Assembly: GCA_024639845.1 (NCBI GenBank)
Contig: JAHEGG010000004.1
Location: forward strand, 62,001 to 126,000
From: Microbacteriaceae bacterium
Lineage (GTDB): Bacteria; Actinomycetota; Actinomycetes; Actinomycetales; Microbacteriaceae
Direction: 5' to 3'
Length of the DNA stretch: 64,000 nucleotides
Below the pieces are notes generated by a model, which saw only the letters and a list, made by a program, of their open reading frames with translations, ran no database searches and had not been told where the DNA came from. The position numbers were made by a program, and so were the translations under genes. Shown piece after piece: positions 43,234 through 52,335 of the stretch (the first letter of the stretch is position 1; every line of letters starts with the position of its first letter).

Positions 43234-44643
43234 CTACTGGGTCGACATGCCGTTAGCCCTAAGCAGAATCAACGACTCGGCAATCATTGCGCCGCGAAGA
43301 GTGTCCAGGTGAACCGACTCGTTTGGACTGTGGGCTCGGCCGTCTGGCTCTTCAACACCGGTGACCAGGATTTGCGCCTGCGGGAACACCTCGGTGAGAT
43401 CGGCAATGAACGGGATGCTTCCGCCGATGCCAATCTCGACGGATTCGGTTCCGAAGGCGTCGGATAGCGACTGTTTCGCGAGCTTGAAGGCCCAACCGTC
43501 GGTGTCAGAAGCAAACGGTTTGCCAAGCTCGATGTCGCCGAACTCCACCCGAGCACCCCACGGCAGGTGCGCGAGGATGTGCGACCTGAGTTTTTCGAGG
43601 GCGCGCTCGGGAACATCCCCTGGCGCAATTCGCATGCTGATCTTGGCCTTTGCCGATGGCAGCAGGGTGTTCGAAGAAATGTCGATGGTTTTGGCGTCGA
43701 TGCCAATCACGGTGATGGAAGGTTGGGTCCAAAGTCGCGACAGGAACGACCCCCTGCCAATCGGCGTCGAGGTTTCAAGCAATCCGCTATCGCCCCTGAG
43801 GGTTGCCTCGTCGAACGGTAGGTCAGCTGCCTCGGTCGAAGTTAGCCCCTGAACAGCAACCGAACCGTCTTCGTTGTGCAGCGATGCGAGAACACGGATG
43901 AGCGCCATGGTGGCGTCGGGCACCGCTCCCCCGTACATTCCGCTGTGCACGGCGTGATCCAGCGTTGAAACTTCGATGACCTGCGACACGAGGCCGCGAA
44001 GCGTGGTGGTGATGGCCGGAACATCGACCGTCCAGTTAGAGGAATCGGCAACAACAATGGCGTCGGACTTCAAAATTTCTCTGTTCTCGTTGAGAAAGTT
44101 TCGAAACGAAGGCGAGCCCGCTTCTTCTTCGCCTTCAATAAACATTGAAATACCGACCTCAAAATCATCACCGGCGAGTTGCTTGAGGGTGCGAAGCGCG
44201 GTCAAGTGGGCAACGATGCCCGCCTTGTCATCGGCCGCTCCGCGAGCGTAGATTCGACCATCCCTGACGGTCGGCTCGAATGCCGGAGAGAGCCACTGAT
44301 CTTCTGAGCCAGGTGGCTGCACGTCGTGGTGTGCATAGAGCAAGAAGTGCGGCTTGCCGTTTTTCGCATCGCGCCGAGCGACCACTGCAGGCGCACCTTG
44401 CTTATCGCCAGCACTTGCAGAACGGATCTCTACCGTTTCAAAGATGCCGAGCTCCTCAAGTAGAGCCTTAACGGCTTCGGCGCTTCGTTGAAGTTCGGCG
44501 GGGTCAAAGGCGTCCCACGCGATGCCTGGGATGCGCACCAGAGTGCTTAGGTCGGCCAACCTCGCTGGAAATTGGTTTGCGACAGACTGTTTGACTTGTT
44601 CGACTGAGATGGTACTCTCACTTGGCGCTTCGTTGCTGGTCAT
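43234..44643 (-). CDS. M20 family dipeptidase/peptidase
   Basis: The protein has 469 residues from ATG 44643; a longer frame would overlap the divergent gene. Metal ligands and catalytic residues are in LLYAHHDVQPPG (His, Asp), RGAADDKAGIVAH (Asp) and FIEGEEEAGSPSF (catalytic Glu and ligand). A dimerisation lid lies at about 215-330. It resembles CNDP-like dipeptidases active on short peptides. TAAGAT (44656-44651) lies 7 nt before the ATG, hinting at a nearly leaderless message. Confidence 0.91.
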   Translation of the reverse strand: MTSNEAPSESTISVEQVKQSVANQFPARLADLSTLVRIPGIAWDAFDPAELQRSAEAVKALLEELGIFETVEIRSASAGDKQGAPAVVARRDAKNGKPHFLLYAHHDVQPPGSEDQWLSPAFEPTVRDGRIYARGAADDKAGIVAHLTALRTLKQLAGDDFEVGISMFIEGEEEAGSPSFRNFLNENREILKSDAIVVADSSNWTVDVPAITTTLRGLVSQVIEVSTLDHAVHSGMYGGAVPDATMALIRVLASLHNEDGSVAVQGLTSTEAADLPFDEATLRGDSGLLETSTPIGRGSFLSRLWTQPSITVIGIDAKTIDISSNTLLPSAKAKISMRIAPGDVPERALEKLRSHILAHLPWGARVEFGDIELGKPFASDTDGWAFKLAKQSLSDAFGTESVEIGIGGSIPFIADLTEVFPQAQILVTGVEEPDGRAHSPNESVHLDTLRGAMIAESLILLRANGMSTQ

Positions 44644-44686
44644 AAAGGTAATCTTAAGTTCGAATGACCGACCAAGAGGTGTGTTA

Positions 44687-45229
44687 ATGACCGAAACTAC
44701 AAACGAGCCGCAAAATGTCGCCGGCAAGGGCCGACCGACTCCGTCTCGAAAAGAACGCGAAGCCGCGAACAAGCGACCACTGGTTGGCAATAAGACACCC
44801 GAGGCGAAGCGTGCCGAAAAGGTTCGACTAGCCGCCAAGCGCGCTGAGGCTCGTGAGGGTTTGCTCAACGGTGACGAACGCTACCTCGGCCCTCGCGACA
44901 AGGGCCCTCAGAAGCGTTTTGCCCGCGACTACGTGGATGTTCGTTACACCGGTGGCGAACTGCTTCTGCCGACCGCTTTCGGTGCCGTTATTTTGAGTTC
45001 AATCAACAACCCCTACATCCAGATCGGTTCAACTGTATTGCTCTGGGGTTTGATGGTTCTGATCGGCTTCAACTCGTGGTGGATCTCCCGAGGTGCAGCT
45101 AAGGCTATCGAAGCCAGGTTTGGCTCGACCGAACGCGGCATCAAGTCTTATGTGATCATGCGTTCGCTGCAGATGCGCCCGATGCGCCTGCCGAAACCGC
45201 AGATTAAACGAGGCTCCAAGATAGGCTAA
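44687..45229 (+). CDS. DUF3043 family membrane protein
   Basis: The protein has 180 residues from ATG 44687, with AGAGG upstream. The first ~90 residues are highly charged and Lys/Arg/Glu rich (GKGRPTPSRKEREAANKR is typical). Two membrane helices (about 95-135) follow, then a basic tail. This architecture is the actinobacterial DUF3043 family, whose function is unknown. It is divergent from the M20 gene, 43 bp apart. Confidence 0.88.
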   Translation: MTETTNEPQNVAGKGRPTPSRKEREAANKRPLVGNKTPEAKRAEKVRLAAKRAEAREGLLNGDERYLGPRDKGPQKRFARDYVDVRYTGGELLLPTAFGAVILSSINNPYIQIGSTVLLWGLMVLIGFNSWWISRGAAKAIEARFGSTERGIKSYVIMRSLQMRPMRLPKPQIKRGSKIG

Positions 45230-45283
45230 CGATTGAGCCAAAAGCTCGCGTAACACCACTGGACAAAGACAAAGGAGTCTTAA

Positions 45284-46681
45284 GTGGAGCCCCGAGAAAT
45301 AAAACTTTCCGATTACGCCCCGAAGATGATCGAAGCGATCGACGCAATCAAATCGAGTTACGGCAGTTTTTCCGCGCATCCTAGTTTGCAAGCCGACCCA
45401 CAAAAGGTTGAATCGGTTTTGGCCGAGCTGACCACGAGACTCGAAGATAACTTTCCGTTTTTCCACCCGCACTATGCGGGTCAAATGCTAAAGCCACCGC
45501 ATCCGGTCGCCATGGCCGCCTACATAGCCACGATGATGCTTAACCCGAACAACCACTCGATTGACGGCGGGCGTGCGACCACCATGATGGAGCGCGAGGT
45601 TTTGCGGGATTTGGCCGCAATGTTCGGTTACCCGGAAGAGTTTTTGGGTCATTTAACCTGGAGCGGAACCACGGCTAACCTTGAGGCACTCTGGATTTCG
45701 AGGGAAATCAATCCGAACCTCGCAATCGCGCACAGCAAGGATTCGCACTACACGCACACGCGAATGGCAGAGGTTCTGAACATCCCAGCGCTGGCGATTG
45801 AATCGGATGCCGCTGGCCGCATGGACCTGAACGATCTCGAAGAAAAACTGAAGACCGGACAGATTGGCACAGTCGTGGCAACGCTGGGAACCACCGGACT
45901 CGGCGCAGTTGACCCGCTGGCAGACATCATTCCGCTGGCAAAAAAGTATGGCGCACGCGTTCACGTAGACACAGCATACGGTGGCTTCTTCAGCCTGATT
46001 CCGAACAGTCTCGACCCAGAAACCGCCAGGCACTTCGCAGCGATTTCAGAGAGCGACTCCGTGGTGGTAGACCCGCACAAGCACGGTCTTCAGCCATACG
46101 GCTGTGGCGCGGTGTTCTTCAGGGAACGCTCGATTGGCCGATTCTACAAGCACGACTCGCCCTATACCTACTTCGCGAGCGAAGACTTGCACTTCGGTGA
46201 AATTCAGCTCGAGTGCTCGCGGGCCGGAGCCTCAGCGGCGGCACTTTGGGCGACGCTTCAGGTCTTTCCGCTCAACGCCGATGGCCTAGGTGCGGTCCTG
46301 CAGGCGGGGCGAAATGCCGCCACTTCCTGGCATGCCCTTCTAGAAAAGTCCGAGGTGTTAGTTCCGCTGCAACAGCCAGAACTAGACATCGTGACCTATT
46401 TTCCTAGGATGAACACACTCGAGCAGATCGACCGTGTTTCGGCAGAGCTGTTCCACAGGTCAGCCGCGGTTGATCGCAAAGAACAGATTCACTTGGCCAC
46501 CTATGTGATGAAACAGTCTGGGTTCGCCAAGCGCGGCTTCGACATCCCCGTCGACCCGGCTCGAGATTCCGCTCGAATCATGCGCTCAGTTTTGATGAAG
46601 CCCGAGCAAGAAAATTGGATTCCCGACCTGCATTCGCATGTTGAAAACGTCACCAAAGAAATCACCGAGGAGAACAAATGA
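45284..46681 (+). CDS. Pyridoxal-dependent decarboxylase (group II)
   Basis: The protein has 465 residues from GTG 45284, with an excellent AAAGGAG ribosome binding site. The PLP lysine is in VVDPHKHGLQPYGCG, and the pyridine-binding Asp in RVHVDTAYGGFFSL. The stretch FHPHYAGQMLKPPHPVAMAAY at the N-terminus is typical of the aromatic/glutamate decarboxylase fold. The amino acid decarboxylated is not clear from sequence. The stop overlaps an aldo-keto reductase start (ATGA), so the pair may act in sequence on an amine or aldehyde. Confidence 0.88.
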   Translation: MEPREIKLSDYAPKMIEAIDAIKSSYGSFSAHPSLQADPQKVESVLAELTTRLEDNFPFFHPHYAGQMLKPPHPVAMAAYIATMMLNPNNHSIDGGRATTMMEREVLRDLAAMFGYPEEFLGHLTWSGTTANLEALWISREINPNLAIAHSKDSHYTHTRMAEVLNIPALAIESDAAGRMDLNDLEEKLKTGQIGTVVATLGTTGLGAVDPLADIIPLAKKYGARVHVDTAYGGFFSLIPNSLDPETARHFAAISESDSVVVDPHKHGLQPYGCGAVFFRERSIGRFYKHDSPYTYFASEDLHFGEIQLECSRAGASAAALWATLQVFPLNADGLGAVLQAGRNAATSWHALLEKSEVLVPLQQPELDIVTYFPRMNTLEQIDRVSAELFHRSAAVDRKEQIHLATYVMKQSGFAKRGFDIPVDPARDSARIMRSVLMKPEQENWIPDLHSHVENVTKEITEENK

Positions 46682-47682
46682 AATATCGCTATCTAGGTAA
46701 CAGCGGCTTCAAGGTCGGAGAAATGACCTATGGAAACTGGCTAACCCATGCTAGCCAGATCGATGATGCGGCAGCGATTGCAACCGTTCACGCGGCACTG
46801 GATGCGGGGATCACGTCGTTTGACACAGCCGATGTCTATGCAAATCAGGCGGCCGAAGTGGTCTTGGGCAAGGCGCTTTCCGGGCAGCGCCGCGAGGGTC
46901 TCGAAATTTTCACCAAGTGCTACTGGCCGGTTGCAGCCAGCGGACCGAATGACACCGGGCTTTCACGCAAGCACATCATGGAGTCAATCAACGGCTCTCT
47001 CAAGCGCCTGGGGGTTGACTACTTCGACCTCTACCAAGCTCATCGATTCGACTATGAGACTCCCCTCGAAGAAACCATGCAAGCATTTGCCGACATCGTT
47101 CGTCAGGGCAAAGCGCTTTATATCGGCGTTTCGGAATGGCGTGCAGAAGAAATCGCAGCCGGCCACAAACTGGCCAAGGACCTGGGAATTCAGCTGATTT
47201 CGAATCAGCCTCAGTACTCGATGCTTTGGCGCGTGATCGAGGCCGAAGTTATCCCGACATCCGAGTCTTTAGGCGTCAGCCAGATCGTTTGGTCGCCGAT
47301 GGCCCAGGGCGTGCTGACCGGCAAATACCTGCCGGGGCAACAAGCGCCAGCCGGCTCACGCGGTGCACACGAAAAGGTCGCCAAACCGATGGAACGCTTG
47401 CTCACCAACGAGGAATTACTTCGTCGAGTGCAGCTGCTCAAGCCGCTCGCGGATGATTGCGGCGCGACCATGGCCCAGTTTGCTCTGGCCTGGGTGCTGC
47501 GCAACTCAAACGTGTCGAGCGCGATTGTCGGTGCCACGACACCCGAGCAGATCAAAGCGAACGTTGGGGCTCTAGAGATTCAAATCCCGGATGACGTGGC
47601 CAAGGTCGCCGAGGACATCCTCGGAGATTCCGCGGTGTTTGACCCGGCTGAAACCAAGAGCCCTCCGGCTCGACTCACCTAA
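46678..47682 (+). CDS. Aldo/keto reductase
   Basis: The 334-residue TIM-barrel protein has Asp in FDTADVYANQA with its Tyr, Lys in IFTKCYWP and His in YQAHRFDYETP, which form the catalytic tetrad. SQIVWSPMAQGVLTGKYLPG and GATTPEQIKANV are NADPH-site signatures of the KCNAB/AKR6-like group. The substrate is unknown. It is translationally coupled to the PLP decarboxylase and converges on pyrD. Confidence 0.92.
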   Translation: MKYRYLGNSGFKVGEMTYGNWLTHASQIDDAAAIATVHAALDAGITSFDTADVYANQAAEVVLGKALSGQRREGLEIFTKCYWPVAASGPNDTGLSRKHIMESINGSLKRLGVDYFDLYQAHRFDYETPLEETMQAFADIVRQGKALYIGVSEWRAEEIAAGHKLAKDLGIQLISNQPQYSMLWRVIEAEVIPTSESLGVSQIVWSPMAQGVLTGKYLPGQQAPAGSRGAHEKVAKPMERLLTNEELLRRVQLLKPLADDCGATMAQFALAWVLRNSNVSSAIVGATTPEQIKANVGALEIQIPDDVAKVAEDILGDSAVFDPAETKSPPARLT

Positions 47683-47693
47683 GGGTTGCAGGG

Positions 47694-48719
47694 CTAGTTG
47701 GAGGCTAGTTCGCGATTGATTTTGCGGGCCCAGAATGGGCCTTCATAGATGTAGCCTGTGTAACCCTGAACTAGCGTTGCTCCGTTGTTTAGGCGAACCC
47801 GCGCATCTTCACCTGTTTCGATGCCACCCACAGAGATGATGATTTGACCTTCGGCAAGTCGGCCTTTAAGCAGGTTCAAGACATCGAGCGCACGAGCTTG
47901 GAGCGGCAAACCCGACAGTCCGCCAGCGCCGATCTGCTCAACCCGAGCCGAGTCTTCCTCGAGGCCTTCGCGGCTGATTGTCGTATTGGTCGCGATGATG
48001 CCGGCTAGTTTTAGGTCCTTAGCCAGGGCGGCCACCGCCAAGATGTCTTCATCGGCCAAATCAGGCGCGATCTTCACTAGGACGGGGCGCCCCTTAGCCT
48101 CCTCTAGGACAGCGCTGAGGATGGGGCGTAAAGCGGTGACGTCTTGTAGTGAACGCAGACCCGGGGTGTTTGGCGACGAAACGTTGACCACCAAGTAGTC
48201 GGCTAGGTGGGCCAGTTTCTGGGTACTGTAGCGATAGTCGTCCGCCGCCTGCTCCACCGGAGTCACCTTGCTCTTGCCGATGTTGACCCCGATGATTGGA
48301 AGCTTCGCGCCGTGCCTAGCTCGCAGTGTAGAGAGGCGTTCGGCTACGACATCCGCGCCATCATTATTGAAACCCATGCGGTTGATCAGGGCTCGATCCG
48401 CGATTAGTCGAAACAGTCTCGGCTTTTCGTTGCCCGGTTGGGGTTTGGCAGTAACGGTTCCGATTTCAACGTGAGAAAATCCGAGATCGGAAAGCGGTCT
48501 GATTAGTTTGGCGTTCTTGTCGAATCCTGCGGCGAGCCCGAAAGCGCCGGAAAAGGTCAAACCCATCGCCTTGACCGGCTTGGTTTGGGTTGGTTTCAGC
48601 TTTCCGAGGGCGGTGATTCTGAGAAACCCGCCAACGCGCATTCCGAAGGCGACAAGGTGGTGCGCAAACTCAGGATCGAGACGCGCAAAAAAGACTTTGA
48701 AGACCAGCTGGTAGAACAC
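47694..48719 (-). CDS. pyrD: Dihydroorotate dehydrogenase (quinone), class 2 PyrD
   Basis: The protein has 341 residues from GTG 48719. The N-terminal helical region (FYQLVFKVFFARLDPEFAHHLV) is the membrane-association domain of class 2 enzymes. FGLAAGFDKNAK, EIGTVTAKPQPGN, NRMGFNNDGAD and VNVSSPNTPGLR (catalytic Ser) bind FMN and orotate. It oxidises dihydroorotate and passes electrons to quinone in pyrimidine synthesis. TAACCT lies exactly 6 nt before the GTG. Confidence 0.95.
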   Translation of the reverse strand: MFYQLVFKVFFARLDPEFAHHLVAFGMRVGGFLRITALGKLKPTQTKPVKAMGLTFSGAFGLAAGFDKNAKLIRPLSDLGFSHVEIGTVTAKPQPGNEKPRLFRLIADRALINRMGFNNDGADVVAERLSTLRARHGAKLPIIGVNIGKSKVTPVEQAADDYRYSTQKLAHLADYLVVNVSSPNTPGLRSLQDVTALRPILSAVLEEAKGRPVLVKIAPDLADEDILAVAALAKDLKLAGIIATNTTISREGLEEDSARVEQIGAGGLSGLPLQARALDVLNLLKGRLAEGQIIISVGGIETGEDARVRLNNGATLVQGYTGYIYEGPFWARKINRELASN

Positions 48720-48725
48720 TCCCCT

Positions 48726-48731
48726 AGGTTA
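48726..48731 (-). promoter_or_regulatory. -10 element of leaderless pyrD
   Basis: TAACCT on the minus strand, then AGGGGA, then GTG 48719. The AGGGGA could also act as a weak ribosome binding site but is too close to the start. Confidence 0.45.
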
Positions 48732-48787
48732 CCTTTCATTGCGGTCGAACAGCCGAGGCACACATGGATGTTTGGTCAGTCGAGGTT

Positions 48788-48826
48788 TAAAACGAAGTGG
48801 GCCGACCTAAGTCGACCCACCTCGTG
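48788..48826 (-). terminator. Terminator after nrdJ
   Basis: On the minus strand, the CGAGGTGGGTCGAC / GTCGGCCCACTTCG stem (14 positions, two wobble or mismatch) with a TTAG loop is followed by TTTTAAA. It ends the nrdR-nrdJ unit before pyrD. Confidence 0.88.
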
Positions 48827-48837
48827 TTGTTTCGGGT

Positions 48838-51693
48838 TTAGCTGCAACCGCTGGTCGATCCACAGCCTTCGCAGACGTGGCATGAACCCGATGGTCGCAT
48901 CTTGATTCCACAGTTGAAGCAGAGTGGAGCGTCAGACTCCTTGCCCTGTAGCAACTCGAAGAGTTCGGCCGAGGAGTGTGCTTCACGCTGCTCTGGCTTG
49001 GCTTCGATGGTTACCGGCTGAGGTGCTGCAGCAGCAACTTCGACCACTGCTTCGATCTCTTCGGCTGCAACTGCTGCTGCCGAGGTGGTGCCGAGCTCAA
49101 CCACAGGTGGGTAACCACCAGCGGCGTCGAGGGCTGCCGAGCGCTCTGCTGCGGTGTTGATGCCGAGGGCCGAGCGGGTTTCGTATGGCAGGTAGTCCAA
49201 AGCCAGGCGACGGAAGATGTAGTCCATCAGCGACTTGGCCATGCGAATGTCGGCGTCGTCGGTGAGACCAGCTGGTTCGAAGTTCACGTTGGTGAACTTC
49301 TTGACATAGGTCTCTAGTGGCACGCCGTACTGCAGACCGATCGAAACAGCGATCGAGAAGGCATCCATCACGCCGGCCAGGGTCGAACCCTGCTTGCCGA
49401 GCTTCAGGAATACCTCGCCGAGGCCGCCGTCTGGGTAGGAGGACGCGGTCATGTAACCCTCTGCGCCACCCACGGTGAACGAAGTGGTCGACGACGGGCG
49501 CGACTTTGGCAGACGCTTGCGAACTGGGTGAGCCAGGTCGGCAACCGGAGCAGCGGCAGCAGCCGGCTTCTCCTCGGTCTTGGCCTTGGCGTCGCTCAGC
49601 GGCTGTCCAACCTTGCAGTTGTCGCGGTAGATGGCTAGAGCCTTGAGGCCGAGCTTCCAGCCCTGGAAGTAGACATCTGCGATCTCATCCTTGGTGGCGG
49701 TTTCAGGCATGTTCACGGTCTTCGAGATTGCTCCCGAGAGGAACGGCTGAACGGCTGCCATCATTCGAACGTGACCCATTGGCTCGATCGCACGGATACC
49801 GACTGCGGTATCGAAGATTGCGTAGTGCTCCTGCTTTAGACCAGGTGCGTCAACAACGTGGCCGTGCTGGCTGATGTGGTCGACGATTGCCTCGATGGTC
49901 TCTTGTGAGTAGCCAAGACGGTGCAGCGCGAACGGGATGGTCTGGTTGACGATCTGCATCGAACCACCGGTCGACAGCTTCTTGTATTTGACCAGTGAGA
50001 AGTCAGGCTCGATACCGGTGGTGTCACAGTCCATCATGAATCCAATGGTTCCGGTTGGAGCAAGCAGCGAAATCTGCGAGTTTCTCCATCCGTTGACTGC
50101 ACCAATCTGGCTGTTGAGCGCCCACTGCTCGGTGGCGGCGACCAGAACGTCGGCGTCGATGTCGCTTACTGGTGAAAGCTGGGCGTTTGCAGCCTTGTGC
50201 TTCTCCATTACGCGGTCGTGACCGGCCTTGTTCTTGGGGTAACCGGCGTAGGTGCCGACAACACCAGAGAGTTCAGCCGAACGGCGGTAGGTTGCAGCCG
50301 ACATCAGCGAGGTAATCGACGCTGCGAGAGCGAAGCCTTCCTTGCTGTCGTAAGGCACACCGATGGCCATAAGTAGCGCACCAAGGTTTGCGTATCCGAT
50401 ACCCAGCTGACGGAAGTTGCGAGTGGTCTCGCCGATGGCTTCGGTTGGGAAGTCGGCGAACGAGATCGAGATGTCCATCGCGGTGATGATCAACTCGGAT
50501 GCCTTCACGAACTTCTCGCTGTCGAACGAGCCGTCTGGGTTCAGGAACTTCAGAAGGTTGAGCGAGGCGAGGTTGCAAGAGGAGTTATCGAGGTGCATGT
50601 ACTCGGAACATGGGTTCGAAGCGGTAATGCGACCAGACTCTGGAGTGGTGTGCCAGTCGTTGATGATGTCGTCGTACTGGATGCCTGGGTCGGCGCACTC
50701 CCAAGCCGCAATCGCAATCTTGTCGAACAGTTCACGCGCGTCGACTTCTTCGATGACTTCACCGGTGGTGCGGGCACGAAGACCGAACGTGGTTCCGTTT
50801 TCGACGGCCTCCATGAATTCGCGGTTTACGCGAACCGAGTTGTTGGCGTTCTGGTACTGAACCGAGTTGATGTCCTTGCCACCGAGCTCCATGTCGTAGC
50901 CAGCGTCACGGAGAACGCGGATCTTCTGCTCTTCGCGCGACTTGGTCTCGATGAACTCTTCGATGTCTGGGTGGTCAACGTCAAGCACGACCATCTTGGC
51001 GGCACGGCGGGTTGCTCCACCAGACTTGATGGTTCCTGCCGAGGCGTCAGCACCGCGCATGAACGAAACTGGGCCAGAGGCCGAGCCACCGCTCGACTTG
51101 AGCAGCTCCTTCGACGAACGGATGCGCGAAAGGTTCAGGCCTGCACCGGAACCACCCTTGAAGATCATTCCTTCTTCGCGGTACCAGTTCAGAATCGACT
51201 CCATCGAGTCATCGACCGAAAGGATGAAGCAAGCCGAGACCTGCTGTGGGCTCTTGGTGCCAACGTTGAACCACACTGGCGAGTTGAACGAGAAGACCTG
51301 GTTCAGGAGCATGTAGGTCAACTCGTGCTCGAAAATCGTTGCGTCGTCTTCGCTGGCGAAGTAACCGTGATCGCGACCAGCCTGGGTGTAGGTGAGCACA
51401 ACCCGGTCGATTAGCTGACGGAGGCTGAACTCGCGCTCTGGGGTGCCGACGGCACCGCGGAAGTACTTGGTGGTGACAATGGTCGAAGCGTTGATGCTCC
51501 AGAATTCTGGGAACTCTACGCCGCGCTGCTCGAAGATCACCTCTCCGTTCTTCCAGTTGGTCTGTACAACGTCGCGGTACTCCCAGTTGACCTGGTCGTA
51601 AGGGTGTACACCTTCGCTGGTGTAAATGCGCTCGATCGTTAGACCCGCTCCGGTTCCGGCGGTGTTGCCGGTGAATGCCGATGTATCGGTCAC
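48838..51693 (-). CDS. nrdJ: Adenosylcobalamin-dependent (class II) ribonucleotide reductase NrdJ
   Basis: The protein has 951 residues from GTG 51693, with AAAGG upstream. Key stretches are GMIFKGGSGAGLNLSRIRSS, NPCSEYMHLDNSSCNLASL (active-site NPCSE), SLLAPTGTIGFMMDCDTTGIEPD and YLPYETRSALGI. The C-terminus has a long Ala/Glu linker and a zinc-ribbon tail CFNCGIKM ... CHVCEGCG. It makes all four deoxynucleotides with B12 and no oxygen requirement. It follows nrdR by 35 bp in one transcript. Confidence 0.97.
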   Translation of the reverse strand: MTDTSAFTGNTAGTGAGLTIERIYTSEGVHPYDQVNWEYRDVVQTNWKNGEVIFEQRGVEFPEFWSINASTIVTTKYFRGAVGTPEREFSLRQLIDRVVLTYTQAGRDHGYFASEDDATIFEHELTYMLLNQVFSFNSPVWFNVGTKSPQQVSACFILSVDDSMESILNWYREEGMIFKGGSGAGLNLSRIRSSKELLKSSGGSASGPVSFMRGADASAGTIKSGGATRRAAKMVVLDVDHPDIEEFIETKSREEQKIRVLRDAGYDMELGGKDINSVQYQNANNSVRVNREFMEAVENGTTFGLRARTTGEVIEEVDARELFDKIAIAAWECADPGIQYDDIINDWHTTPESGRITASNPCSEYMHLDNSSCNLASLNLLKFLNPDGSFDSEKFVKASELIITAMDISISFADFPTEAIGETTRNFRQLGIGYANLGALLMAIGVPYDSKEGFALAASITSLMSAATYRRSAELSGVVGTYAGYPKNKAGHDRVMEKHKAANAQLSPVSDIDADVLVAATEQWALNSQIGAVNGWRNSQISLLAPTGTIGFMMDCDTTGIEPDFSLVKYKKLSTGGSMQIVNQTIPFALHRLGYSQETIEAIVDHISQHGHVVDAPGLKQEHYAIFDTAVGIRAIEPMGHVRMMAAVQPFLSGAISKTVNMPETATKDEIADVYFQGWKLGLKALAIYRDNCKVGQPLSDAKAKTEEKPAAAAAPVADLAHPVRKRLPKSRPSSTTSFTVGGAEGYMTASSYPDGGLGEVFLKLGKQGSTLAGVMDAFSIAVSIGLQYGVPLETYVKKFTNVNFEPAGLTDDADIRMAKSLMDYIFRRLALDYLPYETRSALGINTAAERSAALDAAGGYPPVVELGTTSAAAVAAEEIEAVVEVAAAAPQPVTIEAKPEQREAHSSAELFELLQGKESDAPLCFNCGIKMRPSGSCHVCEGCGSTSGCS

Positions 51694-51728
51694 GGTATTA
51701 CCTTTCTTATTTCGTTTCTACTCAGGTT

Positions 51729-52232
51729 TTAACGCTGAGAAAGTTCGGATATTCCTTCGCGCTTCGAGTCGAGTTCGCTTGTGGCATCTCTAGTCGAGCG
51801 CAAAACATTTATGGCCGCTTCGAAGTCATCGAGGGTCTCCCAACCCTGATAAACACTGGCGAATCGCATGAATGCGACTTCATCCAGCTTTCTTAGCGGT
51901 TCGAGAATGGCCAGACCAATCTCATTTGCTTCTATCTGTGACGATCCGGTGGTGCGAACGGTTTCTTCTACCGTCTGAGCTAGCAGGGCTAGATCGGCCT
52001 CACTGACCGGTCTTCCCTGGCAAGCCTTGCGCACGCCGTTTACGATTTTGTGTCGGCTGAAGGGTTCGATTACTCCGCTTCGCTTGACCACGGTCAAGCT
52101 GGCGGTTTCGGTGGTGCTGAACCGCTTTCCACACTCAGGGCATTCGCGACGTCGTCTGATTGAGACGCCATCCTCGGATGTTCTGGAGTCGATTACTCGG
52201 GAATCGGCGTGACGACAGAACGGACAGTGCAT
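51729..52232 (-). CDS. nrdR: Transcriptional repressor NrdR
   Basis: The protein has 167 residues from ATG 52232 (MHCPFC). GGAGG lies 9 nt upstream, so a longer frame starting at 52262 is not used. The N-terminal zinc ribbon has CPFC and CPEC pairs and RRRREC; the ATP-cone follows ([20 protein letters not shown]). NrdR senses ATP/dATP and represses ribonucleotide reductase genes by binding NrdR boxes. A pair of such boxes lies in its own promoter. Confidence 0.96.
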   Translation of the reverse strand: MHCPFCRHADSRVIDSRTSEDGVSIRRRRECPECGKRFSTTETASLTVVKRSGVIEPFSRHKIVNGVRKACQGRPVSEADLALLAQTVEETVRTTGSSQIEANEIGLAILEPLRKLDEVAFMRFASVYQGWETLDDFEAAINVLRSTRDATSELDSKREGISELSQR

Positions 52233-52265
52233 GTCGAAAGCCTCCTCCCTGAGTAAATGCAAAAG

Positions 52266-52284
52266 TTATCCACAGTTTTCCACA
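52266..52284 (+). promoter_or_regulatory. Two tandem DnaA boxes in the nrdR leader
   Basis: TTATCCACA (52266-52274, the perfect high-affinity form) and TTTTCCACA (52276-52284) both fit TTWTNCACA. They are separated by one base, so their spacing is one helical turn on the same face. They lie 34-52 bp upstream of the nrdR ATG, downstream of the predicted transcription start. Confidence 0.75.
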
Positions 52285-52288
52285 GGGG

Positions 52289-52335
52289 ACACAATATCTA
52301 GACGCTTTTTGCATTGCGGTCACTATATCTTGTGG
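52289..52335. promoter_or_regulatory. Pair of NrdR boxes over the nrdR-nrdJ promoter
   Basis: Box 1 (52289-52304, ACACAATATCTAGACG) and box 2 (52320-52335, TCACTATATCTTGTGG) fit the NrdR consensus acaCwAtATaTwGtgt and are exactly 31 bp apart, three helical turns. On the minus strand -35 TTTAGA (52351-52346), an 18-bp spacer and -10 TATAGT (52327-52322) form a good promoter, with box 2 over the -10. Confidence 0.85.

Noticed and set aside
43234-44868. 544-residue form of the M20 peptidase
   Set aside because: The extra 75 residues lie inside the divergent DUF3043 gene and are low in family character. ATG 44643 fits the family start.
52266-52284. Possible replication origin because of DnaA boxes
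   Set aside because: Only two boxes are present, with no AT-rich unwinding region, and no dnaA, dnaN or rpmH nearby. The position at a ribonucleotide reductase promoter explains them better.
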